A DNA stretch of 30,293 nucleotides from an uncultured Collinsella sp. (GCA_958415525.1 CATYZE010000030.1:1-30293); one strand, 5' to 3'; positions 16,092 to 30,293 are shown, numbered from the stretch's first letter. Notes: generated by a model from the sequence alone, not told the origin. Numbers and translations are program-made.

Positions 16092-16565
16092 TTACCAACG
16101 ATAGTGAGAGAACGCGCGGTTGGCCTCGGCCATCTTGAAGACGTCCTCACGCTTCTTGACGGAAGCGCCCAGGCCGTTGGAAGCGTCGAGGATCTCATTG
16201 GCGAGACGCTCGGCCATGGTCTTCTCCTTGCGAGCGCGGGAGAAGTTGACGATCCAGCGGATACCCAGAGCGGTGGAACGACGGGAGTTGACCTCCATCG
16301 GGACCTGATAGGTAGCGCCACCGACACGCTTGGGCTTAACCTCGAGCGTGGGCTTGACGTTGTCCATAGCCTTCTTGAAGGTAGCGAGAGCGTCGCCACC
16401 CTCAGACTTCTCGGCAACGATCTCGAAAGCGGTGTAAACGATGCGCTCAGCGGTGGCCTTCTTGCCGTCAAGAAGGACCTTGTTGATGAGCTGAGTCACC
16501 AGGCGGTTGTTGTAAACGGCGTCAGGCTGAACCTCACGACGATTAGCTGCTGCACGACGCGGCAT
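16092..16565 (-). CDS. rpsG: 30S ribosomal protein S7
   Basis: A 157-residue S7, the head-nucleating protein of the small subunit and in E. coli the translational repressor of the str operon. The N-terminus PRRAAANRREVQPDAVYNN and the motifs LINKVLLDGKKATAERIVY, VKPKRVGGATYQVP and FSHYRW are characteristic. The gap to rpsL is 73 nt. No clear S7-binding structure was identified there. Confidence 0.98.
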   Translation of the reverse strand: MPRRAAANRREVQPDAVYNNRLVTQLINKVLLDGKKATAERIVYTAFEIVAEKSEGGDALATFKKAMDNVKPTLEVKPKRVGGATYQVPMEVNSRRSTALGIRWIVNFSRARKEKTMAERLANEILDASNGLGASVKKREDVFKMAEANRAFSHYRW

Positions 16566-16638
16566 GTGAAATCTCCTTAAGTGTCTACCGTGCGGCGCTT
16601 AGGCGGCACACGGCGAAAGTATCAAAACGTTATCTGGC

Positions 16639-17016
16639 TTATTTAGCCTTGGGGCGCTTAGCACCGTACTTGGAACGGGCCTGCATACGGTTCTGGACCG
16701 GAGCAGCGTCGTAGGCGCCACGGATGACGTGATAACGGACACCAGGGAGGTCACGGACACGACCGCCGCGGACGAGCACGATGGAGTGCTCCTGCAGGTT
16801 GTGGCCCTCACCCGGGATGTAAGCAGTAACTTCGATGCCGTTGACAAGGCGAACACGGGCAACCTTACGAAGAGCCGAGTTCGGCTTCTTGGGGCTCGTG
16901 GTGAAGACGCGGGTGCACACGCCGCGCTTCTGGGAGTTGTGCTGCAGAGCAGCGTTCTTGGACTTCTTGGGCACGGAACGACGGCCCTGGCGAACCAGCT
17001 GGTTAATAGTAGGCAA
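16639..17016 (-). CDS. rpsL: 30S ribosomal protein S12
   Basis: A 125-residue S12 lining the decoding centre. The blocks KRGVCTRVFTTSPKKPNSALRK and GEGHNLQEHSIVLVRGG are typical. Lys43 is present, but residue 88 is Arg (RVRDLPGV, codon at 16753-16755) where most bacteria have Lys. Changes at that residue, including K88R, are known to cause streptomycin resistance in other species. Asp89, the RimO methylthiolation site, is kept. The start codon is TTG at 17016 with AAGGAG six bases upstream, unusual for such a highly expressed gene. It is the first gene of the operon. Confidence 0.97.
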   Translation of the reverse strand: MPTINQLVRQGRRSVPKKSKNAALQHNSQKRGVCTRVFTTSPKKPNSALRKVARVRLVNGIEVTAYIPGEGHNLQEHSIVLVRGGRVRDLPGVRYHVIRGAYDAAPVQNRMQARSKYGAKRPKAK

Positions 17017-17109
17017 AGCGTACTCCTTCTCGAATGATTCCAGCTTTCTGTAAAGTGCAACGGCTTGAATCGAGGGGTCAGCATCCCCCTACGAAACACG
17101 CAGTTCGAT

Positions 17110-17138
17110 AGGATACGTGGCGTTAGCTGTGCCGTCAA
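17110..17138 (-). promoter_or_regulatory. Promoter of the rpsL operon
   Basis: On the minus strand TTGACG (17133-17138) and TATCCT (17110-17115) are separated by exactly 17 nt, about 95 nt upstream of the rpsL start. This is the best promoter match in the region. Confidence 0.75.
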
Positions 17139-17192
17139 CAGACCACGCCGCCGGGCGTATCCCAAAATTGGCACATTTCCGCAAAGCCTACA

Positions 17193-17230
17193 CAAAAGGA
17201 ATCCCCTCCTGTGCGCGGGGGGCGGATTCC
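17193..17230 (-). terminator. Possible intrinsic terminator upstream of the rpsL promoter
   Basis: On the minus strand GGAATCC (complement of 17224-17230) pairs with GGATTCC (17198-17204 region), with extra CCCC/GGGG pairing inside, followed by TTTTGTG. The stem shares its outer arm with the 141-bp palindrome. It would insulate rpsL from transcription through the island. Confidence 0.4.
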
Positions 17231-17363
17231 CGGGCCGGGCGGCGCAGGGGTTAAGTTTGCTGCTCTACAGTCCTGGCTCGCACGGAGGCCACATTAAGTG
17301 GCCTCCGGCTCGTGCGGAACTCGCGACAAACTTAACCCCTGCGCCGCCCGGCCCGGGAATCCG
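17223..17363. repeat. 141-bp near-perfect palindrome containing hairpin repeat copy 2
   Basis: Two 37-nt arms (17223-17259 and 17327-17363) are exact reverse complements. The 67-nt centre contains the second copy of the dispersed hairpin: stem GGAGGCCAC (17284-17292) with GTGGCCTCC (17298-17306), loop ATTAA. The left flank TCCTGGCTCGCACG is shared with copy 3, and the right flank CGTGCGGAACTCGCGACAA with copy 1. No coding capacity is seen. It sits between the rpsL promoter and the ECF island. Confidence 0.9.
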
Positions 17364-17385
17364 ACGTGCTCGTCGGGGCAACGTT

Positions 17386-17423
17386 ACCTGCCAAAAAGGG
17401 ACAGGTTTATTTTGGTCGGTTTT
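17386..17423 (+). repeat. 38-bp inverted repeat, left copy
   Basis: The 38-nt sequence begins ACCTGCCAAAAAGGGACAGG and ends GGTCGGTTTT. It recurs in reverse orientation at 19336-19373 with one mismatch. Its first half can fold as ACCTG/CAGGT. Together the two copies bracket the ECF sigma / anti-sigma pair. No transposase gene is present between them. Confidence 0.85.
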
Positions 17424-17665
17424 ATCTGGGGAAACGTCGCGCTCCAACGGTGATCTGCTCTCACCTGTCGCATGGAAATCGGCGGCGCTTTCGGAAGTAT
17501 GCGGCAAATTCTGGACCCGCCGAGCGCACCGGGGTTTTGCGATAATAAACCCGCAGGTAGAGCGCTTGAGCATATACGGTGTGGTCGACCCATCAAGATT
17601 TTGCCGCATACTTCAGGAATGCAGGCGAATATCGTGCGGTCTAACCGCCCATTTACCGCAAAGAA
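17424..17665. other. Non-coding part of the island with a 19-bp inverted repeat
   Basis: About 240 nt without a supported gene. GAAGTATGCGGCAAATTCT at 17494-17512 is repeated inverted at 17596-17614 (18 of 19 matching) around an 83-nt centre. Short open frames on both strands show no recognisable protein features. It may be another repeat element or a structured RNA; nothing in the sequence decides. Confidence 0.5.
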
Positions 17666-17692
17666 GGCCGCTTCCCCTAGTAGAAAGCGGCC
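17666..17692 (-). terminator. Terminator of the ECF sigma / anti-sigma pair
   Basis: GGCCGCTT (17666-17673) pairs with AAGCGGCC (17685-17692); on the minus strand TTCTTTG follows. It begins 8 nt after the stop of the anti-sigma-like gene. Confidence 0.7.
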
Positions 17693-17699
17693 CCAAATC

Positions 17700-18776
17700 T
17701 TACGAATAGACGATGGTAAAGGGTTCCGACGTTTCGGCGCCCCCTGTTGAAGTGCAGCGTGTGCCTTCGAGCGTTACTGAAACCACTTGGTCGACATCAA
17801 TCAACTTCGTTGGCACCCAAATGTTCTCTCCGCTATTGCGTCCCATCGAAACATAGAAATTGTACGCCCCTGCGTCGTCATCTTCGATAATCTGCTCTGA
17901 CCCATCCTTGTAGGTGACGGTCAGTTTATGATCAACTGCTTCATAGCCCAGATCATCGATGTGCGTCTGGATGGAAAACGGACTGATCTCGAGAGGCGAG
18001 TCATCGGAGCGGAGTTCTTTTGTATCGACGTGCGCTCCGACGTTAAACTCTTGCGTCGATACCTCGATCACCTTCGCATCCCCACCTTTGCCCTCCGTCC
18101 AACTGATATTCCAGGTGACCGCATGTCGTAAATCTCGATCGCGATTCCAAGATGCAAAGTACATCGTGCCGTTAATGACCGTGTCGCTTGATGTGTCTTT
18201 ATCAATGGTGCAGCGTGTATCAGCCCATTCCTCGCCGAAGTTCATGCTGGGTGTACTGACGCCCCCTTCTTCTTCACCATAGAGAACAAGTTCGCCAAGC
18301 TCTGCCGCCGGCTTGTAGTAGTTAACGCCATTCGGATTGGACAATGTAAACGTCACAGCACCGCAACCGTTCTCGTCGATTGCCATCTCATGAATGTCGA
18401 GCGTATAGCCGTTGCCCTCGACGGACAGATTGACCTTCTGGACTGCACCCTCCAGGCTTTGGGGCGCGATACCATCACCAAACTCTCTGGTGTAGGTATA
18501 TTTCGTCCCCGACGAGCCGCCATTTGTCCAGGTAACGGACTCTCCGTTGCCATGGTTTCCCCAGGCAGAGGCAAAATAACTGGAATTGACAACAGCGTAG
18601 GCGACCCCTCCGGTCGCCAGCACTCCGGCAAGACATCCGATTACGGCAACATACAGAGGCTTCGCGTGACCCTTTCGGCGAAGCGGCTCGCCAGCAGCGG
18701 CATAAAGAACACGGTCAGCAAGATCGCTATCGGCTTGGACGGACTCGAAGGCCTGCTTGATCTGGTTGGATTTCAC
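17700..18776 (-). CDS. Single-pass membrane protein, probable anti-sigma partner of the ECF factor
   Basis: A 358-residue protein with a short cytoplasmic N-terminus (1-39), one strong membrane segment (about 41-65, YVAVIGCLAGVLATGGVAYAVV) and a long extracytoplasmic part. The outer part is rich in Ser/Thr/Asn/Gly and acidic residues and looks beta-rich. The layout resembles anti-sigma proteins of the DUF4179 type found beside ECF factors in Gram-positives. No HxxxCxxC zinc anti-sigma motif is present, so the family assignment is an inference from layout and neighbourhood. The start is GTG at 18776 with GAGGAGG upstream. The first 50 nt overlap the end of the sigma gene, indicating coupled expression. 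A terminator follows the stop. The stimulus is unknown. Confidence 0.7.
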   Translation of the reverse strand: MKSNQIKQAFESVQADSDLADRVLYAAAGEPLRRKGHAKPLYVAVIGCLAGVLATGGVAYAVVNSSYFASAWGNHGNGESVTWTNGGSSGTKYTYTREFGDGIAPQSLEGAVQKVNLSVEGNGYTLDIHEMAIDENGCGAVTFTLSNPNGVNYYKPAAELGELVLYGEEEGGVSTPSMNFGEEWADTRCTIDKDTSSDTVINGTMYFASWNRDRDLRHAVTWNISWTEGKGGDAKVIEVSTQEFNVGAHVDTKELRSDDSPLEISPFSIQTHIDDLGYEAVDHKLTVTYKDGSEQIIEDDDAGAYNFYVSMGRNSGENIWVPTKLIDVDQVVSVTLEGTRCTSTGGAETSEPFTIVYS

Positions 18777-19245
18777 GGTCGCCCTCCTCTAGGATGAACT
18801 TGAGCTTCGATCTGCCGCGAGCTAAACGCGTTCGAACGGTCGCGGCTGGCACATGCAGTAACTCGGCAATTTCTGAAGTCGAGAAGCCCAGATAGTAATA
18901 GAGCACGATAGGAATACGGAATCGCTCCGGAAGTCGCATAACGTCTGACAGGACCGCCTTGGTCTCCTCCTGCGCCGTCGAAAGCGAATCGGCCAGGTTC
19001 TCAATATCCTCCACGCGCCTCCATGGCTTTCGAAAGAGAGATTTACATTCATTGATCGTGACCCGGATAAGCCATCGACGAAGATGCTCCCAGTTTTCAA
19101 ATTGCGCGTCGCTTTTGAGCAACTTAAGAAAGACGTCTTGAGCGACATCGTCGGCGTCAGCGCGATCACGCAGATACGTCAATGCGATCCGAAACACGAC
19201 ATCCCGGTGGTCTTCGACCGCCTGTCTAAAAGCTTGTTCTTCCAT
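18727..19245 (-). CDS. ECF-type RNA polymerase sigma factor
   Basis: A 172-residue group IV sigma factor. Region 2 is at about 8-75, with DRADADDVAQDVFLKLL for core binding and -10 recognition and WLIRVTINECKSLFRK at its end. A short linker leads to region 4 at about 105-158, LPERFRIPIVLYYYLGFSTSEIAELL with the helix-turn-helix VPAATVRTRLARGRSKLK. Length is typical. ATG at 19245 is preferred because GGAGGTGATT lies directly before it, a near-perfect ribosome site. The downstream overlapping gene encodes its probable membrane partner. The pair is inserted between rpoC and rpsL inside 38-bp inverted repeats, so it looks acquired relative to the surrounding core genes. Confidence 0.93.
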   Translation of the reverse strand: MEEQAFRQAVEDHRDVVFRIALTYLRDRADADDVAQDVFLKLLKSDAQFENWEHLRRWLIRVTINECKSLFRKPWRRVEDIENLADSLSTAQEETKAVLSDVMRLPERFRIPIVLYYYLGFSTSEIAELLHVPAATVRTRLARGRSKLKFILEEGDREIQPDQAGLRVRPSR

Positions 19246-19335
19246 AATCACCTCCCGGTGACATTAATGGTTCTCGATGAGGCCCTCACCATAGATACGC
19301 TCTTGTCGGGCGAAATGTTTCAAATTCAAGCATGA

Positions 19336-19373
19336 AAAACCGACCAAAATAAACCTGTCCCTTATTGGCAGGT
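19336..19373 (-). repeat. 38-bp inverted repeat, right copy
   Basis: Reverse complement of the repeat at 17386-17423 with 37 of 38 positions identical. It lies between the start of the sigma gene and the rpoC terminator. No clear target-site duplication could be seen outside the pair. Confidence 0.85.
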
Positions 19374-19380
19374 TTTCTTC

Positions 19381-19420
19381 AACGAAAAAGACCCGCTCCC
19401 CTGTTGGGAAGCGGGTCTTT
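19381..19420 (-). terminator. Intrinsic terminator after rpoC
   Basis: On the minus strand AAAGACCCGCTTCCC pairs with GGGAGCGGGTCTTT (19387-19420), followed by TTTTTCGTTG. It starts about 27 nt after the rpoC stop. Confidence 0.9.
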
Positions 19421-19446
19421 GGAAGGGCGGTTAACGTACTAGGAAA

Positions 19447-23925
<4,479 letters not shown>

Positions 23926-23931
23926 AGTCAA

Positions 23932-27423
<3,492 letters not shown>

Positions 27424-27496
27424 CAGGTTTTTCCTCCTTCACGGAAATGCTCGGTGGGTTGGCGAGGCATAGCTTCGCCAGTTATCGCAACCTAAT

Positions 27497-27524
27497 AGTT
27501 TATCAGGTACCGACCGTTGAGCAA
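27497..27524 (-). promoter_or_regulatory. Candidate promoter for rpoBC
   Basis: On the minus strand TTGCTC (27519-27524) and TAAACT (27497-27502) are 16 nt apart, about 75 nt upstream of the rpoB GTG. It lies in the 287-nt gap between rpoB and galU, which holds no gene. Confidence 0.45.
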
Positions 27525-27657
27525 GAAAAGCCTTGACGCGATTGAGTTTTTGGAGTAGCAAAGTTTTTCGACAGAAAAGGTGCAGGTAGATATATGCGTA
27601 TCGAACACCTGTTCATATATTTTCTGTGAACAGAGAGCCGGCGATCGCAGCTCGCAT

Positions 27658-27690
27658 AAAAAACGGGTGCAGACCAAAGTCCGCACCCGT
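27658..27690 (-). terminator. Intrinsic terminator after galU
   Basis: On the minus strand ACGGGTGC pairs with GCACCCGT (27663-27670 with 27683-27690), followed by TTTTTTATG. It separates galU transcription from rpoB. Confidence 0.88.
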
Positions 27691-27710
27691 AAATGTCGAT
27701 GCCCGAAGGC

Positions 27711-28619
27711 TTACTTACGCATCAAGCCGCCACGCTCGTCGATGGCGTCCCAGAAGGCGCTGGCAAAGCGAGGATCGCTTGCGGCCATGAGGGCGTTGGT
27801 GGCCATCCAGCCAGACGGGGTGCCGGTGTCGTAGCCCGAGAGCGGGTCGATGACGACAGCGTACATGGCCTCACGATCGAGCGAGCGGGCCATGGCGTCG
27901 GTAAGCTGGATCTCGCCGCCCTTACCGGCCTGCTGATCAGCGAGCAGGTCCATGACCAGCGGGCTCAGCAGGTAACGACCGACGATGTACAGGTTGGACG
28001 GAGCCGCCTCGGGAGCAGGCTTCTCGACCAGACCGCCGATGCGCCAGACAGCGCCCGGCTCGGCATCGGCAACGCCCTCGGCGCCCTCGAGCGAACCGAC
28101 GCGCTCGCCGGCGATAACGCCGTAGCGGCTGACTTCCTCGGGCGAGCAAGCAGCGACGGCGATAACCGAAGCGCCACCGTGCTCCTTGGAAACGGCGAGC
28201 ATCTTGTCGCAGATGTCGCGGTTAGGCACAACGTAGTCGCCCAGAAGAACCAGGAAGTTCTCCCCTGCCACGGCGTCGGCAGCAGAGCGGATAGCATGGC
28301 CGAGGCCCTTGGGCTCGTACTGATAACGGAAGTCGACCGGCATACCGCCAGCATGGGCGACGGCATCGGCATAGGCATTCTTGCCGCGCTCGCGCAGCAG
28401 GTTCTCGAGCGAGCGATCGGGCTGGAAGTAGCTCAGCAGCTCGGGCTTACCGGGAGAGGTAACGATGATGGCGTCGTCGACCTCCTCGGGGTCGAGTGCC
28501 TCCTCGACGACATACTGAATGACCGGCTTGTCGAGCACCGGCAGCATCTCTTTGGGCGTGCACTTAGTGCCAGGCAGAAAACGCGTGCCAAGACCGGCGG
28601 CGGGGATGATTGCCTTCAT
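27711..28619 (-). CDS. galU: UTP--glucose-1-phosphate uridylyltransferase
   Basis: A 302-residue nucleotidyltransferase making UDP-glucose for cell-envelope glycans and galactose metabolism. The N-terminal signature AAGLGTRFLPGTKCTPKEMLP is the GalU nucleotide-binding loop; KPVIQYVVEEA, EPKGLGHAIRSA and LVLLGDYVVPN follow, then EKPAPEAAPSNL and DTGTPSGWMATN. Length matches bacterial GalU. ATG at 28619 was chosen because homology begins there; AAAGGA is 12 bases upstream, and TTG at 28628 is too close to it. It lies between rplL and rpoB, positions that are normally adjacent, and has terminators on both sides, so it should be transcribed alone. Confidence 0.95.
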   Translation of the reverse strand: MKAIIPAAGLGTRFLPGTKCTPKEMLPVLDKPVIQYVVEEALDPEEVDDAIIVTSPGKPELLSYFQPDRSLENLLRERGKNAYADAVAHAGGMPVDFRYQYEPKGLGHAIRSAADAVAGENFLVLLGDYVVPNRDICDKMLAVSKEHGGASVIAVAACSPEEVSRYGVIAGERVGSLEGAEGVADAEPGAVWRIGGLVEKPAPEAAPSNLYIVGRYLLSPLVMDLLADQQAGKGGEIQLTDAMARSLDREAMYAVVIDPLSGYDTGTPSGWMATNALMAASDPRFASAFWDAIDERGGLMRK

Positions 28620-28868
28620 GTTATTCAAGGATCCTTTCGCAGGCGCAGAATGCGCCCTGTGCGTGCGGCACAGCGGCCGCAGACCAAATTGCGATACCGA
28701 AGTATCTTACCGCCGAAGACATACGTCACCGTAAGGCAAACGCAATTCTTCAGCAGGTCAACGCAAATTATTGCTCGAATGGTGCAATTTTACGCCCCAG
28801 CGGTAACGGGATTGACACGGCGAAGACAACGGTGTTCTGCGTGCCGAGCAATGGGAATGAGAGGCCAA
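28620..28868. other. galU upstream region, no gene seen
   Basis: About 250 nt with no supported gene. It must carry the galU promoter. TAAGAT and TAAAAT occur on the minus strand as possible -10 boxes, but neither has a convincing -35 at 16-18 nt. A small hairpin (CTGTGC/GCACAG) lies near 28658-28674. Confidence 0.35.
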
Positions 28869-28905
28869 AACAAAAAAGACGGGGCTCGCATAGCGAGTCC
28901 CGTCT
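28869..28905 (-). terminator. Intrinsic terminator after rplL
   Basis: On the minus strand AGACGGGACTCGC pairs with GCGAGCCCCGTCT (28877-28905, one mismatch), followed by TTTTTTGTTTTGG. It ends the rplJ-rplL unit 28 nt after the rplL stop. Confidence 0.9.
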
Positions 28906-28932
28906 GCAAAGAAATCTGGCGAGAAAGCCTGA

Positions 28933-29310
28933 TTACTTGAGGGTGACAGCAGCGCCAGCAGCCTCGAGCTTCTCCTTGGCAGCCTCGGCGTCCTCCTTCT
29001 TGGCACCCTCGAGAACAGCCTTGGGAGCGCCCTCGACGACCTCCTTGGCCTCCTTCAGGCCAAGGTTGGTGAGCTCACGGACGGCCTTGATGACCTGGAT
29101 CTTGTTGTCGCCGAAGCCCTCGAGCACGACGTCAAACTCGGTCTTCTCCTCGGCCTCAGCAGCGCCAGCAGCAGGAGCGGCGACAACAGCGGCAGGAGCA
29201 GCGGCGGAAACGCCGAAGGTGTCCTCGATAGCCTTGACGAGCTCGGAAGCCTCGAGAAGGGTCATTTCCTTAAGAGCATCGATGATCTCATCGGTGGTAA
29301 GCTTAGCCAT
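28933..29310 (-). CDS. rplL: 50S ribosomal protein L7/L12
   Basis: A 125-residue stalk protein. The N-terminal dimerisation domain (LTTDEIIDALKEMTLLEASELVKAIEDTFGV), an Ala-rich hinge (about 38-52) and the factor-binding C-terminal domain (FDVVLEGFGDNKIQVIKAVRELTNLGLKEAK, ending AGAAVTLK) are all normal. ATG at 29310 has GAAAGGAC upstream. The 102-nt gap to rplJ contains several short GC-rich hairpins (for example GCGGC/GCCGC), which may adjust the L12:L10 ratio. Confidence 0.98.
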   Translation of the reverse strand: MAKLTTDEIIDALKEMTLLEASELVKAIEDTFGVSAAAPAAVVAAPAAGAAEAEEKTEFDVVLEGFGDNKIQVIKAVRELTNLGLKEAKEVVEGAPKAVLEGAKKEDAEAAKEKLEAAGAAVTLK

Positions 29311-29412
29311 TTCTAAGTCCTTTCGGTTTCCGTGCCTGTGCACGGAGATCAGTTAAAACACAGCGCGAATGCGCCTGGGGTGCGGCGTTGCCGCCGCGGG
29401 TGAAAACAGCGA

Positions 29413-29934
29413 CTAGGCTGCCTTCTGCTCGGAGACCTGCTGAATCGAACGAGCGAGACCAGAGGAAACGCCGTTGACGCAGACAGCGATGTCGCGAGCG
29501 AAACCGGAGATGAGACCGGCGATCTGGCCGAGAAGCTGATCCTTGGTGGGCAGCTCGGCGATAGCCTTAACATCATCAGCGGAAACGGCCTTGCCGTCGG
29601 AGATACCGCCCTTGATCTCAAGGACGCCCTTGGACTTAGCAGAGAAGTCCTTAAGGGCCTTAGCGGCCTCGACCGGCTCGGTCTCGTAGAACACATAAGC
29701 GACGGGGCCGGCGAGGATCTCGTCGAGCTCGGGCTGCTCCTGGTTCTTGAGAGCGATCTTGACCAGGTTGTTCTTGTAGACCTTCATCTCGGCGCCGCAC
29801 TCGCGAAGCTGATGACGCAGCTCCTGAGCCTGCTTAACCGTCAGACCGTTGTAGTTGACGACGAACAGACCGGCGTTCTCGGCGATACGGGACTCGATCT
29901 CTGCAACCTTGTCGATTTTGTACTGCTGGGGCAT
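29413..29934 (-). CDS. rplJ: 50S ribosomal protein L10
   Basis: A 173-residue L10, the stalk base that binds 23S rRNA and carries L12 dimers. The N-terminus QQYKIDKVAEIESRIAENAGLFVVNYNGLTVKQAQELR and the middle GPVAYVFYETEPVEAAKALKDF are characteristic. The C-terminal helix that binds L12 is present (ASGLARSIQQVSEQKAA region). ATG at 29934 has GAGGAGGTG upstream. The long leader carries the L10 autoregulatory RNA, so L10 (with L12) should repress its own operon. Confidence 0.98.
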   Translation of the reverse strand: MPQQYKIDKVAEIESRIAENAGLFVVNYNGLTVKQAQELRHQLRECGAEMKVYKNNLVKIALKNQEQPELDEILAGPVAYVFYETEPVEAAKALKDFSAKSKGVLEIKGGISDGKAVSADDVKAIAELPTKDQLLGQIAGLISGFARDIAVCVNGVSSGLARSIQQVSEQKAA

Positions 29935-30000
29935 GAATTACACCTCCTCAAATTCTTTCCGGGCACGGTCCGCCACAAGGACGTGACGGGGGCATGTCCA

Positions 30001-30144
30001 AAAAGAAAGCCCCCGCGCTGCATGAGCGACGGGGGCGAGAAGACATATCTACTCGACCACCTCGGCTGGCGGGATGTCCCATTAAGCTCGCGGGCGATGC
30101 CCGTTTGCACCGGCTGTCTCTGGCAGCGGATTCGTGCGTGAACC
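30001..30144 (-). ncRNA. L10 leader with intrinsic attenuator
   Basis: The minus-strand leader of rplJ carries the conserved L10-leader elements in order: AGACAGCCGGTGC (30107-30119), a hairpin CGGGC/GCCCG, CTTAAT (30081-30086) and CCAGCCGAGGTGG (30057-30069). It is followed by a GC-rich hairpin (30009-30036) and TTTCTTTTTGG, an intrinsic terminator before rplJ. In the known family, L10-L12 binding to the kink-turn favours termination. The transcript end is estimated from the promoter at 30151-30179. The remaining 29935-30000 holds only the rplJ ribosome site. Confidence 0.88.
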
Positions 30145-30150
30145 GAAAGT

Positions 30151-30179
30151 ATTATGGCGGGGACCCCGGCGTCGGTCAA
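30151..30179 (-). promoter_or_regulatory. Promoter of rplJ-rplL
   Basis: On the minus strand TTGACC (30174-30179) and CATAAT (30151-30156) are separated by 17 nt, placing the start of the L10 leader near 30144. A strong match to the sigma-70 consensus. Confidence 0.8.
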
Positions 30180-30253
30180 CGGGCGCGAGGATTCGCACAC
30201 AAACCCTGCATACGCTCCGGTCCGAGGGGCCGGGTTGAGATTTTCGCTCGGTC

Positions 30254-30293
30254 AAGTCCTGGCTCGCACGAAGACCACATTAAGTGGTCTTCG
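30254..30293. repeat. Dispersed hairpin repeat, copy 3 (right side cut by window edge)
   Basis: The flank AGTCCTGGCTCGCACG precedes a perfect stem GAAGACCAC (30270-30278) with GTGGTCTTC (30284-30292) and the loop ATTAA. Same loop and left flank as copy 2, different but fully paired stem. It lies upstream of the rplJ promoter, in an intergenic region. Confidence 0.8.

Noticed and set aside
17265..17609. Small protein of about 114 residues in the island (minus strand)
   Set aside because: It runs through the palindrome and the 38-bp repeat, has no ribosome site and no protein-like pattern.
23926..23931. TTG start of rpoC directly abutting the rpoB stop
   Set aside because: It is only three bases from AAGGAG; GTG six bases further on has normal spacing. 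Kept as an alternative.

Overview
The window looks like a chromosomal core segment of a Coriobacteriia actinobacterium, most likely Collinsella or a close relative. The support is a fairly high G+C content, actinobacterial-type RpoB/RpoC, a fused AccD-AccA carboxyltransferase, and a one-cluster fatty acid synthesis operon using FabK. The genus is an inference from gene content, not from a database match. Nearly all genes lie on the minus strand; birA is the only confident plus-strand gene.

Reading left to right: (1) 1-2000 holds a hairpin repeat, then a two-gene unit of a cation diffusion facilitator and a histidine phosphatase. (2) 2100-12535 is one long minus-strand operon, fabH-acpP-fabK-fabD-fabG-fabF-accB-fabZ-accC-accDA, followed by an orphan PTS EIIC gene. 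It covers malonyl-CoA synthesis and the full elongation cycle. Two near-identical operator-like sites lie in front of fabH and are shared with the divergent biotin protein ligase gene birA, whose product would biotinylate AccB. (3) 13.5-17.1 kb is a str-type operon, rpsL-rpsG-fusA-rpsJ, with a good promoter and a strong terminator. It has no tuf, and rpsJ is cut off from the rest of an S10 operon. (4) 17.1-19.4 kb is an accessory island: a 141-bp palindrome, a pair of 38-bp inverted repeats about 2 kb apart, and between them an ECF sigma factor overlapping a one-TM anti-sigma-like gene. (5) 19.4-27.4 kb is rpoB-rpoC. (6) 27.7-30.2 kb holds galU, inserted between rplL and rpoB, and rplJ-rplL behind an L10 leader with an intrinsic attenuator and a clear sigma-70-type promoter.

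The most surprising signals are in RNA polymerase. RpoC has a C-terminal extension of about 175 residues. It contains a segment that aligns without gaps to the alpha-subunit C-terminal domain and keeps most of that domain's DNA-contacting residues. RpoB has a rewritten fork loop 2, eight residues longer than usual, and the RpoC bridge helix has several changes in a nearly invariant block. The other notable signal is a dispersed hairpin repeat in three copies (start, middle and end of the window). Its stems differ in sequence but stay fully paired, while loop and flanks are conserved.
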